A stretch of 64,000 bases of DNA from Flavobacterium pallidum (GTDB lineage: Bacteria; Bacteroidota; Bacteroidia; Flavobacteriales; Flavobacteriaceae), in contig NZ_CP029187.1 in NCBI RefSeq assembly GCF_003097535.1, positions 124,001 to 188,000 on the forward strand, given 5' to 3'. Of this stretch, positions 25,044-34,288 are shown piece after piece. The notes under the pieces were generated by a model that did no database searches, was not told the DNA's origin, and saw only the letters and a list, made by a program, of their open reading frames with translations. A program made the translations under genes and the position numbers. Positions within the stretch are counted from its first letter, which is position 1; each line of letters opens with the position of its first letter.

Positions 25044-25805
25044 TTACATCGACTTCAGGATTTCCTGAAGCCTGTCTTTTTTTCGTTGCGATATCGGCAG
25101 GTTGCTGTTGTCTGACATAACAATGTATCCGCCGTCTTTCTTGATATACGATTTCAGGTAAGCCAGGTTGATCAGGTGCGACTGGTGGATCCTTTCAAAT
25201 CCATGCTCTCCCAGCAATTCCTCGTATTCCTTGAGTGTCTTTGAAATCAGTACCGGCTTGTTGTTCCTGAGGTAAAACCGTGTGTAATTGTCTTCGCTCT
25301 CACAGCGGATGATGTCGCTGACTTCAAACAGGTGTATGCCTTCCGCGGTGGACAGGGCAATCCTTTTAAAATTATCCACTTTCTTGCGGATGTTTTCGAG
25401 CAACAAATCGATATGGGCATAATTGTCATTCTTGTCCAGCACCTTTATAATCTTATCAATGACCTTCTGCAATTCTTCCGGATCGACCGGTTTTAGCAGG
25501 AAGTCCAAGGCACTGAAGCGGAATGCCTTCACAGCGTATTGCTCATGCGCAGTAATGAAAACGATGTGTGAAGACGATTTGCCGTTTTTCAACGCCATTT
25601 GTTCCAGGATGTCGAAACCGGTGCCGTCATTAAGCTGTATGTCCAGGAACACCACCTGAGGCCTGAGCCTGTCCATGGCTTCCACGCCGTGCTGCACGCT
25701 ATCGGCCTCGCCTATGATCGTAATTTCCGGGGCATACATCGCCAGCAGGCCTTTCATGCCGTTCCTTAAATTGATGTCGTCGTCTATGAGTAAAGCTGTT
25801 ATCAT
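25044..25805 (-). CDS. LytTR-family response regulator
   Basis: A 253-residue regulator. The receiver domain (1-120) has acidic residues DDD at 8-10, phosphoacceptor Asp55 in VVFLDIQLNDGTG, Thr in VFITAH and Lys in FLLKPVDPEEL. A LytTR DNA-binding domain occupies about 148-253 (IIRCESEDNYTRFYL, HQSHLINLAYLKSYI, LPISQRKKDRLQEIL). Its ATG overlaps the stop of the kinase gene in TAATG, so the two are translationally coupled. Target promoters are not known; the adjacent T9SS genes are obvious candidates by position only. Confidence 0.95.
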   Translation of the reverse strand: MITALLIDDDINLRNGMKGLLAMYAPEITIIGEADSVQHGVEAMDRLRPQVVFLDIQLNDGTGFDILEQMALKNGKSSSHIVFITAHEQYAVKAFRFSALDFLLKPVDPEELQKVIDKIIKVLDKNDNYAHIDLLLENIRKKVDNFKRIALSTAEGIHLFEVSDIIRCESEDNYTRFYLRNNKPVLISKTLKEYEELLGEHGFERIHQSHLINLAYLKSYIKKDGGYIVMSDNSNLPISQRKKDRLQEILKSM

Positions 25806-27766
25806 TATTTTGAAAGGTATTGTAAAGGCAGTCTTAGTGTGACTTTAGTGCCTTTGATGGAATTTCCGTCTTTTAGTTCCTCAATCTGCAGCCGGGCTTT
25901 CACCGAAGTGGAATCTTCAATCATCTGCAAACGCTTTTTCGTAATATCAATCGCCATGGATTTGTGTACCGATACTGATCCTTCCTTCATGCGCTGCGAT
26001 TGATAAATCCCGACACCGTTGTCGATAATGGTACATACCAGATGCTTCTCCTCAACAACAAATGCGATGGCGAGATGCCCTTTTTCCTTAATCGGGATTA
26101 ATCCGTGGATGATGGCATTTTCTGCAAAAGGCTGCAACAGCAACGGTGGGATTGCCATGTCATCTTCAATAGCAGGATTTTTATGGATGTTGAAGGTAAA
26201 CTTCTGGTTGAAACGCAATTGCTCGAGTTCGAGGTAATTCTGCAGGCTTTCAATTTCCTTATCAATCGGAATCAGGGGCTCTTTCGAATATTCAAGCGTA
26301 AGACGCATCAGTTTCGAAAATTTAGCCAGGTATTTAATCGCCGAATCCGTGCCATTCTGTACGATGAAACTCGAAATCGACCCCAGGCAGTTGAATACAA
26401 AATGCGGGTTCATCTGTAAATGGAGCGCCTTTTGCTCATACTCTGCAAGCTCCTTTTGCAGTGTCAGTGTCTTTTTGAGGTTGATGCGGCTGTAAATCAA
26501 CAAAGCGATCCCACCGAGCAAGAGTACGAACAACACCACAAAAAATGTCTGCATAGTATGTCTTTTAGAGGCTTCGGCAAAAAGCAATTCTTTTTTTTCC
26601 ATTTCCTTTTTCTGCAGCGCTTCCCTTTTATCGAACTCAAAATTCATCTCGGCTTCCACACTTTTGCGGATGCTTTCATGATTATTCAGGCTGTCTTTCG
26701 CCGCATCGAAAAGCCTCATGTGCTGCAGGGCCTTTTTCGTATCGTTCAGCGCGGCATAACTGTCGCTTAACAATTTCTGCGACGCGGTGACCTGTTCCAG
26801 CACCGCCGTTTCTTTTGCCAGTCCCAAAGCCTGGTTGGCATATAGTATCGCTTTAGGGAACTGCTTTTGGTCAAAATAAAACTGCCCGAGGTACAATTGC
26901 GTATCGGCGAGCCCAAAACGGTCGTCAATGTTCCTGAAGGCGGCAGTCGCCAAATCCCAGTTTATGATGGCATTTGCTGCATCGGACTGGGATTTATAAT
27001 ACAGCCCGAGGTTGTTGTACAATTCGCCCAGTCCCCTGGCATCGCCATGTTTTTCGAGGAATGCTTTGGCTTTGGAATAAAACTGGAATGCCTTGGCCAT
27101 GTCTTTCTGCCTGGCGTAGCAATTCCCGATATTGGTCAACGTAATGCCCTGGTTCGGATCTTTCGTTTGCTGTTGTTTTTTCCAGGATTTAATGAAATAG
27201 TCCAGCGCCTTGAAATCCTGCTTCTGGGCCTGGTAAATAATCCCGATGTTATTGTAGATCCGCGCACAACGCCGGATGTCGTTCAGTTGCTCATAAATGC
27301 TTACTGCCTTGAGGTCGAACTGCAGCGCCTTTGCATAACTGCTTTGCTCAGAAAAAACGACGCCCATGCTGCCATACGCGCGGGCAAGGCCTTTGCGGAC
27401 TTCCTCTTTTTTATTGCCGGCGTTGAGTTCACTTTCAAAGATGAATTGTGCCTCAGCAAACAAACGAAGCGCCTCGCGGTAATTCCCGGAAATGATATCA
27501 GCAATCCCAAGGTTGACTTTCGCATTGGCTTCTTCTGCCTTATAACGGATGCTGACAGCCAATTGCAGGGCTTTACGGGCATACGCCGAGAGTTGTTTTG
27601 GGTCGATGGTCTTATACTCATCTGCCACCTGGTTCAGCAATCTTGCCCTGTCGATATCATTTTTAGCACGCTCCAATTCCTTCTTCAGGCTATCAACGGC
27701 ACTTTGCTGGGCAAAAGTCATCGACATCCCGAAAAAGAGGCATACTAAGATTAATTTCATTTTCAT
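25805..27766 (-). CDS. TPR-containing LytS-type sensor histidine kinase
   Basis: A 653-residue kinase with signal peptide MKMKLILVCLFFGMSMTFAQ. It has a periplasmic array of tetratricopeptide repeats (about 30-370; for example ARIYNNIGIIYQAQKQDFKALDYF and ITLTNIGNCYARQKDMAKAF), a coiled coil, and a membrane segment FFVVLFVLLLGGIALLIYS (about 400-420). The cytoplasmic His_kinase core has its phosphoacceptor in LQMNPHFVFNCLGSISS. The ATPase has PPLLLQPFAENAIIHGLI and IIDNGVGI. The design (extracytoplasmic TPR sensor, His_kinase/HATPase, LytTR partner) is common in Bacteroidota and usually senses envelope protein partners. The signal is unknown. The promoter is at 27788-27795. Confidence 0.93.
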   Translation of the reverse strand: MKMKLILVCLFFGMSMTFAQQSAVDSLKKELERAKNDIDRARLLNQVADEYKTIDPKQLSAYARKALQLAVSIRYKAEEANAKVNLGIADIISGNYREALRLFAEAQFIFESELNAGNKKEEVRKGLARAYGSMGVVFSEQSSYAKALQFDLKAVSIYEQLNDIRRCARIYNNIGIIYQAQKQDFKALDYFIKSWKKQQQTKDPNQGITLTNIGNCYARQKDMAKAFQFYSKAKAFLEKHGDARGLGELYNNLGLYYKSQSDAANAIINWDLATAAFRNIDDRFGLADTQLYLGQFYFDQKQFPKAILYANQALGLAKETAVLEQVTASQKLLSDSYAALNDTKKALQHMRLFDAAKDSLNNHESIRKSVEAEMNFEFDKREALQKKEMEKKELLFAEASKRHTMQTFFVVLFVLLLGGIALLIYSRINLKKTLTLQKELAEYEQKALHLQMNPHFVFNCLGSISSFIVQNGTDSAIKYLAKFSKLMRLTLEYSKEPLIPIDKEIESLQNYLELEQLRFNQKFTFNIHKNPAIEDDMAIPPLLLQPFAENAIIHGLIPIKEKGHLAIAFVVEEKHLVCTIIDNGVGIYQSQRMKEGSVSVHKSMAIDITKKRLQMIEDSTSVKARLQIEELKDGNSIKGTKVTLRLPLQYLSK

Positions 27767-27787
27767 ACAAAGGGCAACTTGGCAAAC

Positions 27788-27795
27788 AAAAGTAA
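27788..27795 (-). promoter_or_regulatory. -7 box of the kinase/regulator operon
   Basis: The minus strand reads TACTTTTG, 21 nt before the ATG at 27766. It is a perfect TAnnTTTG. Confidence 0.5.
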
Positions 27796-27834
27796 CATTT
27801 CCAGTAAGTAACGAAACAGTAAATTAGAATTTAG

Positions 27835-27864
27835 TGGTTTTGAAAGAGAATTTGCAAAACCACC
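27835..27864 (-). terminator. Hairpin after the second T9SS LRR gene
   Basis: GTGGTTTTG (27835-27843) and CAAAACCAC (27856-27864) pair over nine bases with a 12-nt loop, 15 bp after the stop. There is no long U-tract, so termination strength is uncertain. Confidence 0.5.
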
Positions 27865-27879
27865 TCAAAGCCGTTCACG

Positions 27880-30321
27880 TTACTTTTTAATGATTTTTTG
27901 TATCACAAAACCGTTTTGGGTATGCGCTTTTACCAAATATACTCCGGAAGGAACTTCGGCAAGGCTCACGAAATCATTTGCCGAAACGCTTTGCAAAAGT
28001 CTTCCCTGTAAATCGAAAACTTCTATTTTACGTATGACTTCACTCGATTTTACATGGAGGACTGAAAGGACCGGATTCGGGTAAAAAGAAATATTATGAT
28101 CCGGATTAAGGCTTTCCATACCCAAAGTATCAAAAGCCGTCATCGCCACATTTGTCGCTACAGGGAAATTGTAGTCAAAATAAATATCCGCTTTTTGTGA
28201 CACCGAATTTCCGGCAACCAGCGTGTTTTTGGTCTTGATTTTAAAAGTGACATTCCCGTGTTCCGAAGCACCGAGGTTGATGCCTTCAAAAATGAATTCG
28301 ACTTTGTCATTTGTGATCCGCGGTGTCACCGGATGGGAGGCATTCAGCAACTGCAATGTCGAAATATCAAATTTCGTCAAATCGATCATATCCCTTACCA
28401 CGATATTTTCTGCGGCAGCGGTACCGGTATTTTCAAAGTTGATGTTGTAATGCAGGTACTTCCCGATTTCTGTTGGGTTAACATGTTCGCCTTCAAGGCA
28501 GGTGATGTCGTTCGGGTCATACGAGCCGATGACGGTTTGCCTGAACGAAAACGTGTTGTCATTTGGCGTTATATCACCCGAAACAGGATTGGCCTGAGCA
28601 GAAAAACTGAGTTGGTCACCTATGTTTACCGATGGCGTTTCCTGTGGCGAATTTACATTCAGCCTGACTTCGACACTTCTCGATTCAAATGGATACAGAT
28701 TGCTGAAATTCCACGACAGACTTCCGGCAGTTTGTGCATCGGGGGCTGTGGAGGCATTCACAAAATCAAGTTCGTTATCCTGGTAGGTAAAATCTATATT
28801 TCCTGATAAGGGCTGGTTTCCTTTGTTTTTGTAAATGATTTTATAGGTTGCATCAAAACCGGGACGGGCGGGTGATAATGGAACAATTATTGTTTCGAGG
28901 TCATTTTGGATGCCGTTTGCCGTGATGCAGAAATCCTGAGTCGTCACGTTATTATTATTGGTGCCGAATACAATGGTAGCCAATGGCGGTGTAATAGTAA
29001 ACAGCGAGGCATTTTCCATCGCCAGGCCGACGTTAAACATACCGGTTTGCCCGAAATAATTGAAATTACCATCAGGTGTAGTGAAAACCGAATGATTGTT
29101 ATTTCCACTCGTCAGATTGAGTTTGACATATGGCTGGTCAGGATCTGTGTTATCACAACCATTATTATCTGCATCAAAAGTGACATTACCGGTAATGGTG
29201 TTGTAATTACCGCCGGGAGTGAAAATGCAATATGGGCTAAATACAGCATTGGGAGGCGACGAACCACCAATTAAATCAGACTCATCAATGCAGACATACT
29301 CGAGATTAAAATCTCCAATAAATGACAGGTAATCTGAATTTCCATTTTTCGCAAAAAAGGTTTCAAGATATGGGTTTGAATCGATGTCTATCGAACAAAA
29401 TGAGCTAATACGAATTGCGCCGCTTAAATCTACCGTCTGGAAATTATTGCCATTAAGATATACGGTATATATTCTGGTTCCCTGAAAATTAATAGAAGTC
29501 AGGTTATTATGGTTAGCATTTAAATCCCGCACATATAGACCAGACACGTCCAGATTTACAAGCTGGTTGTTGTCTAGCCGGAGGTGATTATACTGCGTAT
29601 TCGGATTTAGCGAAATGGAGGCAAGATTATTATGACTTGCGTCAACACCTTGGATGGGGCTGTTCGATAAGTCCAGCGATGTCAGGTGGTTGTAACTTAA
29701 GGCAATATCGGTGGAAACATTTGTCCCGGTTACATCTAAGGTTGTCAATGCATTATGACTGAAGTCAAGCATTATCAGATTCCCCATATCTGAGGCATCA
29801 ACGGATGTTAATTGATTATATCGCGCAAGCAGGTACCCCCCATCACTACTCACCCAACCTGCAAGATTTAACGAAGTCAGCTGGTTATTGCTAACGTCAA
29901 AGTTATACAAATGAATAAGTCCTGAGGTATCCAGGCTCGTAAGTGCACAGTTTGAAGCGCGGCAATTTGCAAGTGATGTACACCCCGATAAGTTTAACGA
30001 TGTCATGGCTGCATTATGACCACAGTTCAATTCCCCAAGATGCGTGAGACCGGAAACATCCAATGCTGTGAGATTCAAATTATAACAGGTAAGACTGGTC
30101 AGGTTTACAAATGATTGTATTCCTTCCAAACTGGAAATATTTAAATCTACCATGCCAAGGCTGGTTACCGCTTCTGCTTCAGAAACCTGTATGTCGCCAT
30201 CTGAATTCAAATCAATCCCTTTGTTAATCAAATCTGCTTTAAAGTTAGCATCCGGGATATCCACAACCTGCGCCTGGGAAACGGCTGAAAGGAAAAGGAA
30301 AGAGAGTAATAGTTTCTTCAT
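27880..30321 (-). CDS. Secreted leucine-rich-repeat protein with T9SS sorting signal (paralog 2)
   Basis: An 813-residue exported protein with signal peptide MKKLLLSFLFLSAVSQAQ. VDIPDANFKADLINKG leads into an EF-hand-like loop DLNSDGDIQVSE. About 45-330 are leucine-rich repeats of the TSLNLSGC / LTSLDLSNSPIQGVDASHNN type. Then come GNVTFDADNNGCDNTD, DUF11-like beta domains (SYDPNDITCLEGEHVNPTE, GKYLHYNINFENTGTAAAEN) and a Por sorting domain (SFYPNPVLSVLHVKSS to FVIQKIIKK). The domain order is that of the gene at 22666-24834, with more repeats. Such proteins are usually surface-exposed binding proteins. Its own promoter lies at 30373-30380. Confidence 0.88.
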   Translation of the reverse strand: MKKLLLSFLFLSAVSQAQVVDIPDANFKADLINKGIDLNSDGDIQVSEAEAVTSLGMVDLNISSLEGIQSFVNLTSLTCYNLNLTALDVSGLTHLGELNCGHNAAMTSLNLSGCTSLANCRASNCALTSLDTSGLIHLYNFDVSNNQLTSLNLAGWVSSDGGYLLARYNQLTSVDASDMGNLIMLDFSHNALTTLDVTGTNVSTDIALSYNHLTSLDLSNSPIQGVDASHNNLASISLNPNTQYNHLRLDNNQLVNLDVSGLYVRDLNANHNNLTSINFQGTRIYTVYLNGNNFQTVDLSGAIRISSFCSIDIDSNPYLETFFAKNGNSDYLSFIGDFNLEYVCIDESDLIGGSSPPNAVFSPYCIFTPGGNYNTITGNVTFDADNNGCDNTDPDQPYVKLNLTSGNNNHSVFTTPDGNFNYFGQTGMFNVGLAMENASLFTITPPLATIVFGTNNNNVTTQDFCITANGIQNDLETIIVPLSPARPGFDATYKIIYKNKGNQPLSGNIDFTYQDNELDFVNASTAPDAQTAGSLSWNFSNLYPFESRSVEVRLNVNSPQETPSVNIGDQLSFSAQANPVSGDITPNDNTFSFRQTVIGSYDPNDITCLEGEHVNPTEIGKYLHYNINFENTGTAAAENIVVRDMIDLTKFDISTLQLLNASHPVTPRITNDKVEFIFEGINLGASEHGNVTFKIKTKNTLVAGNSVSQKADIYFDYNFPVATNVAMTAFDTLGMESLNPDHNISFYPNPVLSVLHVKSSEVIRKIEVFDLQGRLLQSVSANDFVSLAEVPSGVYLVKAHTQNGFVIQKIIKK

Positions 30322-30339
30322 ATAAATTGCTTTTGGTTT

Positions 30340-30368
30340 AAATCAAAGGCTTTCAACCTTTTTGATTT
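30340..30368 (-). promoter_or_regulatory. Leader hairpin of the second T9SS LRR gene
   Basis: AAATCAAA (30340-30347) pairs exactly with TTTGATTT (30361-30368), with an inner GG/CC. It lies between the -7 box and the ATG, so it would form in the 5' leader. Role unknown. Confidence 0.4.
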
Positions 30369-30372
30369 GAAT

Positions 30373-30380
30373 CAAAAATA
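30373..30380 (-). promoter_or_regulatory. -7 box of the second T9SS LRR gene
   Basis: The minus strand reads TATTTTTG, a perfect TAnnTTTG, 51 nt before the ATG at 30321. Confidence 0.5.
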
Positions 30381-30450
30381 ATGATTTCCTATATTACTAC
30401 TGCCGCGCAATTAGAATTTGAAGGATTTGGAAAAGAATTTGCATTAAAAA

Positions 30451-30468
30451 ACCCGCTCAATGGCGGGT
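30451..30468 (-). terminator. Terminator after enolase
   Basis: ACCCGC (30451-30456) pairs with GCGGGT (30463-30468) around a 6-nt loop. On the minus strand it continues into TTTTTAAT. It lies 23 bp after the eno stop. Confidence 0.85.
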
Positions 30469-30490
30469 CTTATATAAATCACAAAACGGT

Positions 30491-31825
<1,335 letters not shown>

Positions 31826-31930
31826 TTACGGAATTACCCGCACCCGAAAAAGTACATTTTTATAAAGTTATAAACTCAAACGTTTTAGTTTATATAATGT
31901 TTTTTATTTTTATGGCAACCCCTGCGGGCC

Positions 31931-31996
31931 GGGCTGTCCGCTACATCTTTTTTGACTCCGCTGCGCTCTGTCAAAAAAGGATACCGCTCCCATCCC
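31931..31996 (+). repeat. REP-like palindromic element, copy A
   Basis: GGGCTGTCCGCTACATC leads into a 9-bp perfect hairpin TTTTTTGAC/GTCAAAAAA (31948-31956 with 31970-31978), then GGATACCGCTCCCATCCC. Copy B at 33349-33428 has the same flanks in reverse orientation around a different hairpin. It is GC-richer than its surroundings. It occupies most of the gap between eno and carA, which otherwise holds only the carA terminator. Confidence 0.75.
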
Positions 31997-32051
31997 TGTT
32001 GCAGATTTGTCATACAAATTGAGTACTTCCGTATCAATTCCCGATAATAAA

Positions 32052-32076
32052 AAACCTGCCGTAATACAGCAGGTTT
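32052..32076 (-). terminator. Terminator after carA
   Basis: AAACCTGC (32052-32059) pairs with GCAGGTTT (32069-32076). The minus strand continues with T-rich sequence. It lies 6 bp after the carA stop. Confidence 0.85.
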
Positions 32077-32081
32077 GGTAT

Positions 32082-33182
32082 CTATTTTTGCATCCGTTGG
32101 ATAAACTCATCAAATAAATAAGAGGAATCATGCGGACCCGGACTCGCTTCGGGATGGTACTGCACCGAAAAGCAGTTCTTCGACTTCATCTTCATTCCGG
32201 CTACCGTATTATCGTTGATGTGAACCTGTACGATCTCAATATCCGGATGCGCTTCCACCTCTTCGCGGTTTACGGCAAATCCATGGTTTTGGGATGAAAT
32301 TTCCCCTTTGCCGGTAATCAGGTTTTTCACAGGATGGTTGATGCCGCGGTGACCACCAAACATCTTAAAGGTTGAAATGCCATTGGCCAGACCTATGATC
32401 TGGTGTCCGAGACAAATACCGAATAACGGCTTGTCGTTGGCAAGGATTTCCTTTGCCACTCCGATTACGCCCTCCAATGGCTCCGGATCGCCGGGGCCGT
32501 TCGAAAGAAAATACCCGTCCGGATTAAAAGCAGCCATCTCTTCGTATGTGGCGTTATACGGGAATACTTTAATGTAGCAATCCCTTTTGGCAAAATTGCG
32601 CAGGATATTGGTTTTGATGCCTAAATCCAAAGCGGCGATACGGTAAGTGGCGTTTTCGTCCCCATAGAAATAAGGTTCTGTAACGGACACTTTCGAGGCC
32701 AGTTCGAGGCCTTTCATATCAGGGACGTCGGTAAGCAGTTTTTTCAAATCTTCGACGGAAGTGTAATCGGTGCAGATGACGGCATTTTGCGCGCCATTGT
32801 CGCGGATGTATGCGGTCAAAGCCCTGGTATCGACATCAGAGATACCGATTAGATTTTGGTCTTTAAAATAATCTTCAAGACTTCCTGATGCATCATCACG
32901 GGAATAATTGTAACTGAAGTTGCGGCAAACGAGGCCGGCAATTTTAATGGTATCGGATTCCACTTCTTTGTCATTAACACCATAATTCCCTATGTGTGCG
33001 TTTGTAGTGACCATGATCTGCCCGAAGTAAGACGGATCGGTAAAGATTTCCTGGTAGCCGGTCATTCCGGTGTTGAAGCAGAGTTCCCCGAAGCTCTTTC
33101 CTGAAACGCCGATGGATTTCCCGTGGAAGATGGTGCCGTCGCTCAGGAGTAAGATGGCTTTTTGTCGTGTGGTGTATTTCAT
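32082..33182 (-). CDS. carA: Carbamoyl-phosphate synthase small (glutaminase) subunit
   Basis: A 366-residue glutamine amidotransferase subunit that delivers ammonia to CarB for carbamoyl phosphate (arginine and pyrimidine synthesis). The CarA-specific N-terminal domain (LLLSDGTIFHGKSIG, GELCFNTGMTGYQEIFTDPSY) is followed by a class I glutaminase with nucleophile Cys in PLFGICLGHQIIGLA and the His/Glu pair in VQYHPEASPGPHD. carB is not in the window. It lies between two inverted REP-like elements and has its own -7 box and terminator. It is therefore not part of the ribosomal operon, although Flavobacteria often keep it adjacent. Confidence 0.97.
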   Translation of the reverse strand: MKYTTRQKAILLLSDGTIFHGKSIGVSGKSFGELCFNTGMTGYQEIFTDPSYFGQIMVTTNAHIGNYGVNDKEVESDTIKIAGLVCRNFSYNYSRDDASGSLEDYFKDQNLIGISDVDTRALTAYIRDNGAQNAVICTDYTSVEDLKKLLTDVPDMKGLELASKVSVTEPYFYGDENATYRIAALDLGIKTNILRNFAKRDCYIKVFPYNATYEEMAAFNPDGYFLSNGPGDPEPLEGVIGVAKEILANDKPLFGICLGHQIIGLANGISTFKMFGGHRGINHPVKNLITGKGEISSQNHGFAVNREEVEAHPDIEIVQVHINDNTVAGMKMKSKNCFSVQYHPEASPGPHDSSYLFDEFIQRMQK

Positions 33183-33276
33183 TCGTCGTAGTTGTTTTTT
33201 TTCAATGTTCTCATGCTAAAGTCATTATTAGTGATGAGAATTGAGTATTGAGTAGTTAGATATTATGTTGTGTGCA

Positions 33277-33284
33277 CAAATTTA
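33277..33284 (-). promoter_or_regulatory. carA: -7 box of carA
   Basis: The minus strand reads TAAATTTG, a perfect TAnnTTTG, giving a leader of roughly 90 nt. That leader contains TTCTCAT/ATGAGAA arms (33209-33215 and 33234-33240) that could form a hairpin. Confidence 0.4.
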
Positions 33285-33348
33285 ATTCAAATGAGAATGA
33301 ACTGAAAATTTAGTTATGAAAACCGAATGTTCATAATTCCACTTGCGC

Positions 33349-33428
33349 CTAGCCCCGATGGTAGCGGTATCCTTTTTCTTTTTTCTTTAAAAAGAAAAAG
33401 ATATAGCGGACAGCGGGAAAAAGCTCCT
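33349..33428 (-). repeat. REP-like palindromic element, copy B
   Basis: The minus strand carries CCCGCTGTCCGCTATATC, then a 12-bp perfect hairpin CTTTTTCTTTTT/AAAAAGAAAAAG (33372-33383 with 33389-33400 on plus), then GGATACCGCTACCATCGGGG. It matches copy A outside the loop. It sits just after the rplQ terminator in the 317-bp rplQ-carA gap. Confidence 0.75.
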
Positions 33429-33445
33429 GATTAAAAACCAAAAAA

Positions 33446-33475
33446 AAAGGACAAACTATTAAAAGTTTATCCTTT
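33446..33475 (-). terminator. Terminator at the end of the ribosomal protein operon
   Basis: AAAGGACAAACT (33446-33457) pairs with AGTTTATCCTTT (33464-33475) with one G-T pair and a 6-nt loop. On the minus strand a T-rich run follows. It lies 24 bp after the rplQ stop. Confidence 0.88.
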
Positions 33476-33499
33476 GATTTTATGGGAAGCTGATAATCA

Positions 33500-34225
33500 T
33501 TATTCAGCATCTTCTTTTTTCTCTTCGTCAGTCGAAGCATCAGCCTCAGGAGCAGGTTCTGTTTCCGCTGCAGGAGCTTCAGTTTCAGCCTCAGCAACTG
33601 GAGTTTCCACTTCAGCTTCAGCAGCGGGTGTTTCAACTTCCGCAACCGGAGTCTCTTCAACCGCAGGTGCCTCAGCAACCGGAGCAGTCTCCTCAACTTG
33701 TGGAGTTTCTACTTCAGGAGTTTCAACAACTGCTTCTGGAGCTTCCACTACAGGAGGTTCAGCAACCGGAGCCGCTTTTGGAGCAGCAGCAGTTGTAGTG
33801 GCACCTTTCGCTTTGCTACGACGGCTTCTTCCTTTTTTCTCTTCTTTCTTGCCTCCGTTGTAAAGCTCGTTGAAGTCTACCAATTCGATCATGGCCATAT
33901 CAGCGTTGTCACCAAGACGGTTACCTACTTTAATGATACGGGTATAACCTCCCGGACGGTCACCTACTTTAGCAGCTACGTCGCGGAACAAATCCGTTAC
34001 GGCATACTTGCTTCTAAGGTAAGCGAAAACGATACGACGGTTGTGTGTAGTATCTTCTTTCGATTTTGTAATCAGCGGCTCAACGAATTGTTTAAGTGCT
34101 TTTGCTTTAGCAACAGTGGTGTTAATACGTTTGTGCTCGATTAATGAGCAAGCCATATTAGCCAACATAGCTTTTCTATGTCCTGTCTGTCTGCTTAAGT
34201 GGTTGAATTTTTTTCCGTGTCTCAT
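33500..34225 (-). CDS. rplQ: Ribosomal protein bL17 with long acidic tail
   Basis: A 241-residue protein. Residues 1-120 are canonical bL17 ([55 protein letters not shown]). A basic linker ([18 protein letters not shown]) follows, then about 100 residues of Ala/Pro/Glu/Val/Thr repeats (units like [13 protein letters not shown] and PVAEAE). Typical bL17 is about 120-170 residues, so the tail is unusually long, acidic and probably disordered. It is the last gene of the operon, 63 bp after rpoA. Confidence 0.95.
   Translation of the reverse strand: MRHGKKFNHLSRQTGHRKAMLANMACSLIEHKRINTTVAKAKALKQFVEPLITKSKEDTTHNRRIVFAYLRSKYAVTDLFRDVAAKVGDRPGGYTRIIKVGNRLGDNADMAMIELVDFNELYNGGKKEEKKGRSRRSKAKGATTTAAAPKAAPVAEPPVVEAPEAVVETPEVETPQVEETAPVAEAPAVEETPVAEVETPAAEAEVETPVAEAETEAPAAETEPAPEADASTDEEKKEDAE
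33510..33800 (-). repeat. Degenerate coding repeat in the rplQ tail
   Basis: Short imperfect units encode Ala, Pro, Glu, Val and Thr. The repeat leaves an open antisense frame (33474-33863 on plus) rich in Ser, Ala and Thr, which I consider a shadow. Confidence 0.7.
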
Positions 34226-34288
34226 GACGTGTTTTTTAAACCTTCATCTTGCTACTATCCTTTTTGGAGAGCAAAATATGAAGAAAAT

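Noticed and set aside
26867-27748. 293-codon plus-strand open frame antisense to the sensor kinase
   Set aside because: It lies wholly within the kinase gene, has no signal, motif or promoter, and reads as the complement of TPR codons. The minus-strand protein has clear TPR, His_kinase and ATPase motifs.
22666-30321. Mobile element or genomic island carrying the LRR/two-component module
   Set aside because: No transposase, integrase, tRNA target or flanking direct repeats were seen, and the neighbours (gltA, eno) are core genes.
31910-32131. Short reading frames over the REP-like element next to carA
   Set aside because: They run through a palindromic element and a terminator, start and stop arbitrarily, and have no signature.
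33474-33863. Ser/Ala/Thr-rich plus-strand frame opposite the rplQ tail
   Set aside because: It is the complement of the repetitive Ala/Glu/Pro codons of bL17 and has no independent evidence.
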